From: a virus
Virus record (IMG/VR): IMGVR_UViG_3300023184_000038
Location: 62,001 to 126,000 of that record
DNA: 64,000 nucleotides
Direction: 5' to 3' (one strand)
In this document: positions 9,610 to 17,134 of the stretch, in pieces
Layout of the letters: the number at the start of each line of letters is the position of its first letter
How positions within the stretch are numbered: the stretch's first letter is position 1
Translations under genes and position numbers: made by a program
The notes under the pieces: model-generated
The model's database searches: none
What the model was told of the DNA's origin: nothing
What the model saw: the letters and a program-made list of their open reading frames with translations, nothing else

Positions 9610-10050
9610 ATGTTAGCAGAAAATTTAAAAGTATTATTGGCAAGTGTTAACTCATTGTCTATCAAAGCACAAAACTTTCACTGGAACGTGGAGGGAGATA
9701 ACTTCCCTCAATATCACGAATATCTTGGTAATTTCTATGAAGAAGTATACAGTGCAGTAGATAAAATTGCTGAATACATTCGTACATTAGATAGTTATAG
9801 TCCAGGAAGCTTAACACGCTATACTGAATTAACAATCATTCAAGATCAACTTAAAATCCCTCGTGCCGAATTAATGTTTGTTGAATTGTTTGAAGATAAT
9901 GGCAAGATGATTGAATTACTTAATCATTGCTTTAGTTCTGCTACAGAAGAAAATAAACAAGGTATTGCTAACTTTATCGCTGAAAGATTAGATGCTCACG
10001 AAAAACATCAATGGCAGCTTAGAAGTATATTAAAAACTACAAGAGCATAA
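9610..10050 (+). CDS. dps: Dps/ferritin-like protein, 146 aa
   Basis: The protein has the size and helical pattern of Dps. KAQNFHWNVEGDNFPQYHEY holds the Dps-type ferroxidase His and the following acidic/His residues, and AEYIRTLDSYSPGSL fits the next helix. Dps forms 12-mer cages that bind iron and protect DNA from oxidation. It starts 10 bases after the hydrolase gene behind AAGGA. MLAEN contains an L-x-E sequence but I give that no weight alone. In a phage it could protect DNA in the host or be packaged. Confidence 0.85.
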   Translation: MLAENLKVLLASVNSLSIKAQNFHWNVEGDNFPQYHEYLGNFYEEVYSAVDKIAEYIRTLDSYSPGSLTRYTELTIIQDQLKIPRAELMFVELFEDNGKMIELLNHCFSSATEENKQGIANFIAERLDAHEKHQWQLRSILKTTRA

Positions 10051-10075
10051 TATATATTTACCATAAGGAATTATA

Positions 10076-10495
10076 ATGCGATTATATGAAATAGAACCTA
10101 GACCTAGTATAGAGAAACAATTTGACCTTATTGAGAGTATGGTTGAAAGTTTTGCAAAACATCATAATGTTGACAGTGAGATAATATGGGAAGATTTAGA
10201 ATCAGTTGATGATTATGAATTATTGGTTGAAGCCGCTGCCTGGAGAACCAGTAAAGGAAAAAGTAAAAAAGGTGGATTAAACGCTAAAGGTGTAGCAAGT
10301 TATCGTAGAGAAAATCCTGGCAGCAAGTTGCAAATGGCAGTTACCACTAAGCCAAGCAAATTAAAGCCAGGCTCAAAAGCAGCCAAACGTCGGAAATCAT
10401 TTTGTGCAAGAATGGGCGGCGTTAAAGGACCAATGAAGAAACCTAACGGTGATCCCACACGCAAAGCATTGGCTTTACGCAAATGGAACTGTTAA
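10076..10495 (+). CDS. Modular basic protein with C-terminal Lys/Gly-rich module, 139 aa
   Basis: The N-terminus MRLYEIEPRP has an L-x-E site near the start. The last ~80 residues (RTSKGKSKKGGLNAKGV, SKLKPGSKAAKRRKSFCARM, GDPTRKALALRKWNC) form a compact, strongly basic module resembling small DUF domains of large-phage accessory proteins. DNA binding is plausible from charge. It is preceded by AAGGAATT and joined to the next gene by a TAATG overlap. Confidence 0.6.
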   Translation: MRLYEIEPRPSIEKQFDLIESMVESFAKHHNVDSEIIWEDLESVDDYELLVEAAAWRTSKGKSKKGGLNAKGVASYRRENPGSKLQMAVTTKPSKLKPGSKAAKRRKSFCARMGGVKGPMKKPNGDPTRKALALRKWNC

Positions 10496-11130
10496 TGAGA
10501 GCAAATGAAATAACAATAGATGACTCACAATCTCTTGTTGAATTTAGCAAGACTGATGCGGGTATACACAAAGAATTAATAGCCAAAGGATATAAACCTA
10601 TAGGCAAGCCGGGTGTGGATCAAACTGCATATATTGAACCGCGCAGCGGCATGATTCTCAAAATATTTGGGACTCGTCCAGGAAGTAAAACTTTTACAAA
10701 AGATCAAAAAATGTTTTTTATCTGGGCTAAATTTTGTATGGATAATTCATCTAACTTATTTTTACCACGATATTATGGGCATGAAAGTTTTAATTATAAC
10801 AATTCATTATATTTACAAATTCGTACTGAGAGATTGCAACACAATCCTAAATTAGGTCGTGCGGTTTCTAGTCTAGGCGAATATGCCAGTATTGGTTCTA
10901 TGGATGCACGTGGCACCTTGGATTATTTTGTAAAAAATCAACCTCAGCGAAGTTATTATGAAACAATAAAACAAACAATTGGCGAAGAAAATGTGATACC
11001 GTTGTTAAATACACTAGGCAACTTGTATAAAATTGCTAGTAAAAAGGGATATATGTGGGACCTGCACTCAGAAAATGTCATGACCAGAACCAATGGATGG
11101 CCAGTGATCAATGATCCTTGGACTATATAA
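10495..11130 (+). CDS. Kinase-like fold protein with capsid-targeting-like N-terminus, 211 aa
   Basis: It begins MRANEITIDDSQSLVEF (SLVE is an L-x-E site). The body reads as a small protein-kinase-like fold: a Gly-containing start (GKPGVDQTAYIEPRSG), LKIFG as a possible Lys strand, and WDLHSENVMTRTNGWPVI followed by DPW, which parallels the catalytic loop and the metal-binding Asp of kinases. A related kinase-like domain ends the protein at 14571-16070. The TAATG start is used in preference to ATG 10483. Substrate unknown. Confidence 0.6.
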   Translation: MRANEITIDDSQSLVEFSKTDAGIHKELIAKGYKPIGKPGVDQTAYIEPRSGMILKIFGTRPGSKTFTKDQKMFFIWAKFCMDNSSNLFLPRYYGHESFNYNNSLYLQIRTERLQHNPKLGRAVSSLGEYASIGSMDARGTLDYFVKNQPQRSYYETIKQTIGEENVIPLLNTLGNLYKIASKKGYMWDLHSENVMTRTNGWPVINDPWTI

Positions 11131-11133
11131 TAT

Positions 11134-12522
11134 ATGAGAGCAAAAGAATTTATTGTTGAAGCATTGACTCCAGAACAAACATCAAAACTGTTCCAACAGT
11201 TGGGTGTGAAATGGGATACTAATATTCATAACGCTATTTTTAACGGTAAATCACGAATATATATTCCAATGCCATCACAAATAGCAAACACTACTGTATC
11301 CCCAACACAACATAAAATTGAAAATACATTGTCTGACATTGGTTATCAAATAGCAGACTATGCTGCAGGGATAGCACAAAAGAAAAATGATCCAACTAGA
11401 AAAATTAAAATTGGTAAACTACTTACAGATAAATCATTACTACAAACATTTGCCAATGATCCGTACCGAGCCGCATCTACACAATCTAATGAGTTAGAGG
11501 TAGTGATATCTCGTGACCCAGTAGATATTGCTGGTATGAGTACTGACCGAGGTTGGACTAGTTGTATGAATCTAGACGGTGGAGAGAATAATAGATATGT
11601 ACCAACAGAAATACGGAACGGGGCAATTATTGCGTATTTAATTAGAAAGACTGATAAGAACATTGATAAGCCATTGGCACGAATATTGTTAAAACCTTAC
11701 TATTTTAAAAATCATATAATTTTAAATCCAGACAAAGTATACGGCACTGCTCCTGCATCATTTAACGAAGTAGTGAATGATTTTTGCAATAACGTTAATA
11801 GTAATAGTCCAGAAGGAGATTATAGACTACCCGGCGGTTGTTATCGAGATAGCGCAGAATATGTCATGCATCTTAAAGACTACAGTGATTTTAGTGGATT
11901 TACTGTTGCCAACCGAAAGATTATTGCCAACAACCCCAATAGCCCAATACAAGCATTAGTTAAGTTGGCCAAGGATGAAGATCCCGGGGTAAGAGAGATT
12001 GTAGCCAGTCGTGCAGCTTGTCCACTTGAAGTGTTAATTGAGTTGTCGACGGATAGCAACAGTACTGTAAGGTGGAGGGTGGGGTTGAATCAAAAAACAC
12101 CAAAAGACATATTAGTTAATTTAGCCAAGGATCAGGAGCCGGAGGTACGAGTAGGTGTAGCCGCTAACCGCCGAGCTTCAGATGAAGTGTTAGTTAGTTT
12201 AGCCAATGATCCAGAGGAAAATATTCGAGGAGAAGTGGCAAAAAATATCAATACTCCAATCAAAGTTTTGGTCCAGTTGAGCAAGGACCAAAACGTTTTG
12301 GTAAGATATGTGTTGGCTCGTAGTCCTAGTTGTCCAAGCAATATATTGTCTGAGTTGGCTAATGATGAAGTAGGAATGGTAAGAGCTGCTGTAGCCGGGA
12401 ACCGCAGTGCTCCGGGTGAAGTGTTAGCTAGGTTAGCAAACGATGCTTCTTGGAAGGTGAACGGCGTTGCAAAAGAAACGATTCACTGGATCACAACACA
12501 AGAGAAAAATAACAATTTATGA
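11134..12522 (+). CDS. LRV-repeat protein with capsid-targeting-like N-terminus, 462 aa
   Basis: MRAKEFIVE followed by Ala matches the T4 internal-protein pattern (EFIAE then Ala). Residues ~20-235 form one domain with GWTSCMNLDGG and GAIIAYLIRKTD. Residues ~260-450 are about seven tandem ~24-residue units of the form VRxxVAxNxxxPxxVLxxLAxD, the leucine-rich-variant (LRV) repeat, an alpha solenoid used for binding. It overlaps the next gene by ATGA. Target unknown. Confidence 0.7.
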   Translation: MRAKEFIVEALTPEQTSKLFQQLGVKWDTNIHNAIFNGKSRIYIPMPSQIANTTVSPTQHKIENTLSDIGYQIADYAAGIAQKKNDPTRKIKIGKLLTDKSLLQTFANDPYRAASTQSNELEVVISRDPVDIAGMSTDRGWTSCMNLDGGENNRYVPTEIRNGAIIAYLIRKTDKNIDKPLARILLKPYYFKNHIILNPDKVYGTAPASFNEVVNDFCNNVNSNSPEGDYRLPGGCYRDSAEYVMHLKDYSDFSGFTVANRKIIANNPNSPIQALVKLAKDEDPGVREIVASRAACPLEVLIELSTDSNSTVRWRVGLNQKTPKDILVNLAKDQEPEVRVGVAANRRASDEVLVSLANDPEENIRGEVAKNINTPIKVLVQLSKDQNVLVRYVLARSPSCPSNILSELANDEVGMVRAAVAGNRSAPGEVLARLANDASWKVNGVAKETIHWITTQEKNNNL

Positions 12523-13679
12523 GAGCAAAAGAATTTATTGTTGAAACTGCTATGATGGGCAAGATTGCAGACTCGGGCAAAATTATTCGCATCTTGAAGA
12601 AAGCACACACCGTGCCATTCAGTGATGAAAAAAACTGGTTGCTGGTAGATACTGATCCTGGCAAAGGCAACAGTGGACTGGGTATCAAATGGATTCCGGC
12701 CGACACAAGATTTGAATGGGTAAGACCTTATAAAGATAGTGTAGATGAAAACTTGTCTCCGCAGACCATACACAAATTGGCAGACCACAAAGGTGTAAAA
12801 TGGGATGACGAACCCAGTTTCCTTCAACTTACCAAACGATTAACAGGCAAAGAACATTTGGATGACTTAGATCAAGCAGGGTTGAACAAAGTTAAAAAAC
12901 ATTTGGATGGGTTGCAAGGGGTGGCGGAAGGCGGTGCCGAAACAAGTTGGTCCAATGACACCGATACAATTACACTACAGGATATTTTAGAATTAACCAA
13001 ACATATTAAACAAATAAATTTACCAATTAACGATAATCTAAAGAGTAAACTACTTCATTGGGAAGGTAACCCAGAAGAAATAGAAAGAGTTAATCAAGTA
13101 ACGGTGTCTAACCAATTTCCTATTTTAATTATGGTGGATGAGCAAGGTCAAATAGCCTGGATACTCGATGGCAACCATAGACTACACAAGGCAATACAAT
13201 CACAAGCAAAAACAATACCTGCTAAACTTATTAGACCCAGCAACCTTGATGATAAAGCAAAGAAAATATTTAATATAAAAGAGCAAGGTGTGGCGGAAGG
13301 CTCCGAGAACAATAATACAACAGCACAAAAAATATTCTTTGCTCGTAGTAATAAAACACCCAAAGGATGGAGTTATGACCATGTTGGATTTATAACTCAA
13401 GATGGAAAACAAATTCAAATGAGTGGGCATAAAGGCAATGATGTATATGTCACTAACGATGTGACTGATGATCCGGAGTTTCCTAAACAAAATATCAAAA
13501 TTGTATCATTATCAAAACCAGTATCGGTGCCTACAACTAACTCAGTAGGAGCAGAAAATTGTGGAACATTTGTGGCAAATGTATTACAAGCCAATGGTAT
13601 AAAAGGTATTGATACACAAAAAATATATAGTGTGTTCAAAAAACCTCAAGAGCAAGGTGTGGCGGAAGGCTTAAAATAA
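12519..13679 (+). CDS. Three-module polyprotein-like protein with QGVAEG linkers, 386 aa
   Basis: Begins MRAKEFIVET. QGVAEG occurs at residues 133-138, 256-261 and 379-384 and divides the protein into three modules. Module 1 is unrecognised. Module 2 contains AWILDGNHRLHKA, a ParB/sulfiredoxin-like signature. Module 3 ends with AENCGTFVANVLQANGI and an earlier HVGF, compatible with an NlpC/P60- or papain-like Cys-His fold. The first 27 bases are identical to those of the preceding gene. I infer packaging in the head and possible cleavage at the linkers. Confidence 0.65.
   Translation: MRAKEFIVETAMMGKIADSGKIIRILKKAHTVPFSDEKNWLLVDTDPGKGNSGLGIKWIPADTRFEWVRPYKDSVDENLSPQTIHKLADHKGVKWDDEPSFLQLTKRLTGKEHLDDLDQAGLNKVKKHLDGLQGVAEGGAETSWSNDTDTITLQDILELTKHIKQINLPINDNLKSKLLHWEGNPEEIERVNQVTVSNQFPILIMVDEQGQIAWILDGNHRLHKAIQSQAKTIPAKLIRPSNLDDKAKKIFNIKEQGVAEGSENNNTTAQKIFFARSNKTPKGWSYDHVGFITQDGKQIQMSGHKGNDVYVTNDVTDDPEFPKQNIKIVSLSKPVSVPTTNSVGAENCGTFVANVLQANGIKGIDTQKIYSVFKKPQEQGVAEGLK
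12915..12932 (+). repeat. QGVAEG-coding repeat, copy 1
   Basis: Codons CAA GGG GTG GCG GAA GGC; differs from the consensus CAAGGTGTGGCGGAAGGC at one third-codon position. Joins modules 1 and 2 of its gene. Confidence 0.85.
13281..13301 (+). repeat. EQGVAEG-coding repeat, copy 2
   Basis: Contains the 20-base consensus GAGCAAGGTGTGGCGGAAGG, identical to copies 3 and 6. Joins modules 2 and 3. Confidence 0.9.
13650..13670 (+). repeat. EQGVAEG-coding repeat, copy 3
   Basis: Exact consensus, two codons before the stop of its gene. Nothing follows it to be linked, which suggests a vestige of a lost downstream module. Confidence 0.9.
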
Positions 13680-13680
13680 A

Positions 13681-14574
13681 ATGAGAGCAACTGAATTTAT
13701 TACCGAGGAACACGAGCCAACCCGAATCAAACTTGGTAACAACGATGCCGCTAAGGCTTGGATTGACCGAGTCTACACAAAATATCCACATACCATGCAA
13801 AACAACCATGTCATGGTTTGGGGGTCAGGCGATGACCAACAGTTTGCTATGTTTGAACTGATACCTAGTTTTAGTAAACGCGGTGCAGTTGAAGTCAAAT
13901 GGTTTCAAGCATATCCTTTACGACAAGGCGTTGGATCACGTGCCATGCAAGAATTGCAGGCTATGGCCCGCGAAGATGGCATTGCTCTTACTTTATTCCC
14001 CTGGGACAAAGGACAAGTAAGTCAAAGTAAACTAACCAAGTTCTATCGAGGTCAAGGGTTTAAGCCCACCGTGAAGGGCAGCAAAAGCATGGCATGGACA
14101 CCAGAACTAAATGAAGCCGAACTCAGCATAGATGTACCTAACGAAGAATGGTTACAGGAAAAGATAGACTATGCCAAACGCAAAGGCCGCAATAGTTTTG
14201 GCGTGCCTTATATGGGCAGCACCACTGCTTATGTTCAAGGAACACCGTTAAAAGCTCGTGTGATGAGATTGGCTTCTTTGCCGGGCATGAGGAACGAACA
14301 AACCAATGTGCGTCAAAATGACCTAAAGTGGTTAATGGATTACATGGACCGAACAGGTAAGTTACCACCTATGAAAACCAGTTCCGACGATGAGTACATG
14401 CCCTACATCATGGTAGCCTACAATGGTGAAGCATGGGTCAACGAAGGTAATCACCGTATCATGGCCGCATATAGATTAAACTGGCAGACCATGCCCATAC
14501 AACTTGCTTACTTTGATGGCGGAGAACGTGTGGAAAGTGGTGCCATGTATCCAGGCAAGATTGGACTAGCATGA
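13681..14574 (+). CDS. GNAT acetyltransferase plus ParB-like module, 297 aa
   Basis: Begins MRATEFITEE (F-I-x-E site). Residues ~15-140 read as a GNAT N-acetyltransferase: VEVKWFQAYPLRQGVGSRAM resembles the acetyl-CoA-binding motif (R/Q-x-x-G-x-G/A), followed by LTKFYRGQGFKP. Residues ~145-297 hold AWVNEGNHRIMAAYRLNW, the same GNHR signature as in the two neighbouring genes. It starts 1 base after the previous gene and overlaps the next (ATGA). Likely a packaged effector (inference). Confidence 0.7.
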   Translation: MRATEFITEEHEPTRIKLGNNDAAKAWIDRVYTKYPHTMQNNHVMVWGSGDDQQFAMFELIPSFSKRGAVEVKWFQAYPLRQGVGSRAMQELQAMAREDGIALTLFPWDKGQVSQSKLTKFYRGQGFKPTVKGSKSMAWTPELNEAELSIDVPNEEWLQEKIDYAKRKGRNSFGVPYMGSTTAYVQGTPLKARVMRLASLPGMRNEQTNVRQNDLKWLMDYMDRTGKLPPMKTSSDDEYMPYIMVAYNGEAWVNEGNHRIMAAYRLNWQTMPIQLAYFDGGERVESGAMYPGKIGLA

Positions 14575-16070
14575 GAGCAAACGAATTCATAACCGAAATA
14601 TTTCAACCTGGTAAGAAAAACTGGGAATGGATACGCAGAGATAACACATACGCCAGTGCTCGTTTTAGTGTTGGCGATAGAACTTATACTTGGCAGGCGC
14701 ATGGTGCGGAATCCGATAATGATGGCCCTACTCATTGGATTCTTGAATTTAGAATTGAACGAGAATTAGCCGATCCTGACAGGTTAGATGTTTGGGGTAA
14801 GACTGGTACAGGTAACTCAGCAGAAGTAATGTCAACCGCAGTTGATATTACCCGTGAATTCATTAAAGAGTATGGTGATAAAATATCAGAATTAACTTTT
14901 GATGCCAAAGAAGATTCTCGTATTGGATTGTATGCTAAGATGATTGCACGTTTACTACCTGGGTGGGAATTGAATCAAACATACAATAAAAACTTTGGTA
15001 TGGAGTTTCGTTTAACTAACCCTAAATCAAATGAATTTATCACAGAGAGTTCGCAACAAACTACCTTACGACAACTGTACGGTGGTAACTATCCAGATCG
15101 TGATGAAGAATTTTGGGACTATGTGTCATCTAGTGAATTTGATCAACCATTGACAGTTGAAACAATGGCAAAACATAAAGTATTGATTATGTTACTCAGT
15201 CAATATCGTGCAGAACATATTGATGACATAACTGATATGTTAGATGATGATCAACAAGCAATTGTACAATCATATGTTAATGATCCGGCACTAGCAAGCA
15301 AAATAATAGTTGTTGCTAACAATAGAATCATTGATGGTAATCATCGTGCATTAGCTGCTGCAATCAAAGGTGTACCTATTAATTATGTTGATTTATCTGA
15401 ATTAGAAGAAGAACCGATAGATGAAGCAGAAACAGACACACCAAACGCTAGAGAGATATCAAAACAACTAAGAGCGGTAGGTTATTCACATGTAGGGTCT
15501 GGTGCTGATGCTACTGTTTGGGCAAAAGATGATAGTCATGTAATTAAGATATTGATGCCAGAAGATGCAGGTAGTAAAGCAGAACAAGTATTTCGTAAGT
15601 TTTATGAATTTTCAATGAGCCGGCAAGATTTGGCGTGTGTTCCTAGATTCAATGAAGTAACCACGATTGATATTAACGGTAAAGATTATACTCAGATTGA
15701 GATGGAGAAATTATCTTCTATTCCCAAAGGTTCGTTTGTTGAGGGTTTAATTTGGTTCCTGAGTGATTACACTAGTTCTCCTGAATCATGGGAAACAATA
15801 GAGCGTGAACTAGCAGACCCAAACACATGGAAAAATTACATCCCACAATATGCTAATGCATTTGCTAAAGTTTGGCAAAGTCTACTAGAAAATCCTGCAA
15901 GTAAAAAAACATATGCTATGTACAAACAGCTATATACTGTAATGCAAATATTATATAACACAGGCAGAATCAACAAATTTGGATGGGATTTGCATACAGC
16001 AAATGTCATGCTAAGACAGAACGGACAACCGGTAATAATTGATCCGTGGTTTAGTGAAGGTACATCCTAA
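14571..16070 (+). CDS. Three-module protein: unknown, ParB-like and kinase-like, 499 aa
   Basis: Begins MRANEFITEI. The motif NEFITES recurs internally at residues 154-160 (from 15030), exactly between module 1 (~1-150, unknown) and module 2 (~160-290, with RIIDGNHRALAAAIKGV, ParB-like). Module 3 (~305-499) is kinase-like: GSGADATVWAKDDSHVIKIL as a nucleotide loop, GWDLHTANVMLRQNGQPV and DPWF as the catalytic part. The internal copy of the N-terminal peptide points to fusion of two once-separate genes or a second cleavage site. Confidence 0.7.
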   Translation: MRANEFITEIFQPGKKNWEWIRRDNTYASARFSVGDRTYTWQAHGAESDNDGPTHWILEFRIERELADPDRLDVWGKTGTGNSAEVMSTAVDITREFIKEYGDKISELTFDAKEDSRIGLYAKMIARLLPGWELNQTYNKNFGMEFRLTNPKSNEFITESSQQTTLRQLYGGNYPDRDEEFWDYVSSSEFDQPLTVETMAKHKVLIMLLSQYRAEHIDDITDMLDDDQQAIVQSYVNDPALASKIIVVANNRIIDGNHRALAAAIKGVPINYVDLSELEEEPIDEAETDTPNAREISKQLRAVGYSHVGSGADATVWAKDDSHVIKILMPEDAGSKAEQVFRKFYEFSMSRQDLACVPRFNEVTTIDINGKDYTQIEMEKLSSIPKGSFVEGLIWFLSDYTSSPESWETIERELADPNTWKNYIPQYANAFAKVWQSLLENPASKKTYAMYKQLYTVMQILYNTGRINKFGWDLHTANVMLRQNGQPVIIDPWFSEGTS

Positions 16071-16197
16071 TATATATGACTTATAAGAACACCCTTAGGA
16101 CCAGTACTAGTTACTGTAAGTGTGAGGCGGCTGCTGCCTATATAACCCAATTCGCTACTGGGAAGTATAAAGTGAGCATTAATTTGATAAATACATA
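16071..16197 (+). other. 127-base intergenic stretch with small hairpins
   Basis: Contains CAGTA-CTAGT-TACTG and AGGC-GGCTGCT-GCCT stem-loops and a CCCA...TGGG pair, then the box at 16186. It was inspected as a possible tRNA or small RNA, but no acceptor stem closes, so no RNA gene is called. Confidence 0.4.
16186..16193 (+). promoter_or_regulatory. T4-late-like box GATAAATA, 4 bases before an ATG
   Basis: TTTGATAAATACATA runs straight into ATG 16198, with no Shine-Dalgarno between them. Same layout as at 5401. Confidence 0.4.
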
Positions 16198-16770
16198 ATG
16201 CGTTATACTGAGTTTATTATTGAATCTCCTGCAACTGAATTGGCTAAAAAATTGCCATCTTTGGATAAACATGATTATGATACTATTGATAGATTAATGT
16301 CAACTATAGCAAAAAGACATCGTATTACTGGTAAAGCATTGCACGATTTGTTTATTAAAAAATATCATCGGTCACCGGATGATTGGATTAAAAGCAAATT
16401 GGATGAAAATACATCATTGGATATTCAAGACGAAGTGGATAAGTTTTGTAATTGGGCTTGTCAAAAATTAAAAATTAAAACTAAACCGTACATAGAATTA
16501 AGTATGGATACTGAAGAAGCACAAAATAATCATCATACCGGAGGTCATGTCCCCGGTGAAAATAATATATGGGTTTATGCAAAAAATCGTAATTTAGTAG
16601 ATATTTTACGCACGGTGTTTCATGAATTGGTTCACGTACGGCAAGGTGAATTAAATATGATTACCCCAGGATCTAGTTATCCGGGTAGCCCAATTGAAGC
16701 CTTAGCAGATTTAATGGCCGGAAAATATATTAAAATTTACGGCAAACAACATCATAATATTTTTCAATAA
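16198..16770 (+). CDS. Putative zinc metallopeptidase with capsid-targeting-like N-terminus, 190 aa
   Basis: Begins MRYTEFIIES, another F-I-x-E peptide. FHELVHVRQGE (from ~residue 141) is a HExxH-type zinc motif, with LADLMAGKY downstream where a third ligand or structural helix could lie. Such domains are M48/SprT-like peptidases. The N-terminal ~85 residues are helical and may be a separate module. It is the last gene of the first modular block. The protease target is unknown. Confidence 0.65.
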   Translation: MRYTEFIIESPATELAKKLPSLDKHDYDTIDRLMSTIAKRHRITGKALHDLFIKKYHRSPDDWIKSKLDENTSLDIQDEVDKFCNWACQKLKIKTKPYIELSMDTEEAQNNHHTGGHVPGENNIWVYAKNRNLVDILRTVFHELVHVRQGELNMITPGSSYPGSPIEALADLMAGKYIKIYGKQHHNIFQ

Positions 16771-16821
16771 ATTGAAATAATATACTACGCCCGTTTTTAT
16801 CATAAAAGGTAAACAAACTTA

Positions 16822-16850
16822 TTGACTTTAAGATCCTACTACTGTATAAT
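16822..16850 (+). promoter_or_regulatory. Sigma70-like promoter
   Basis: TTGACT - 17 bases - TATAAT, upstream of the dsDNA-binding protein and DNA polymerase genes; AAGGAG precedes ATG 16874. Suggests early transcription by host RNA polymerase. Confidence 0.8.
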
Positions 16851-16873
16851 CTATCATTAACAAGGAGATTGCA

Positions 16874-17134
16874 ATGAGTGATAGAATTTTTAGTGGCGCA
16901 GAAAAAATTAAACTTACCCAGTTGGTAAATGAGGGCATGAATGTATTGAATGAAATTGAAACACTCAACGGAGGTTTGTCCGATACAGTCAAAGCAGTTG
17001 CTGAAGAAATGGAAATTAAAGCAAGTACTTTGAAAAAAGCAATCAAAATTGCCCATAAAGCAAGTTTAGGGCAAACTAATAAAGACCATGACGAACTTAA
17101 CCACATTCTTGAACTAGTAGGCAAAACACTTTGA
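16874..17134 (+). CDS. DsbA-like small dsDNA-binding protein, 86 aa
   Basis: An all-helical 86-residue protein of the size and charge pattern of T4 DsbA-type dsDNA-binding proteins, with a helix containing MEIKASTLKKAIKIAHKASL. The match is by general pattern and by its place just before the polymerase, not by a firm motif. It overlaps the polymerase start (TTGA). Confidence 0.5.
   Translation: MSDRIFSGAEKIKLTQLVNEGMNVLNEIETLNGGLSDTVKAVAEEMEIKASTLKKAIKIAHKASLGQTNKDHDELNHILELVGKTL

Noticed and set aside
11917-12470. HEAT repeats
   Set aside because: The unit is about 24 residues with a VRxxVAxN...P..VL..LA.D pattern, which fits LRV repeats better than the ~40-residue HEAT unit.
16071-16197. 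Possible tRNA or small RNA between two modular genes
   Set aside because: Small stems and a TTCG-containing loop are present, but no 7 bp acceptor stem closes and no anticodon loop with the usual T33 can be placed.
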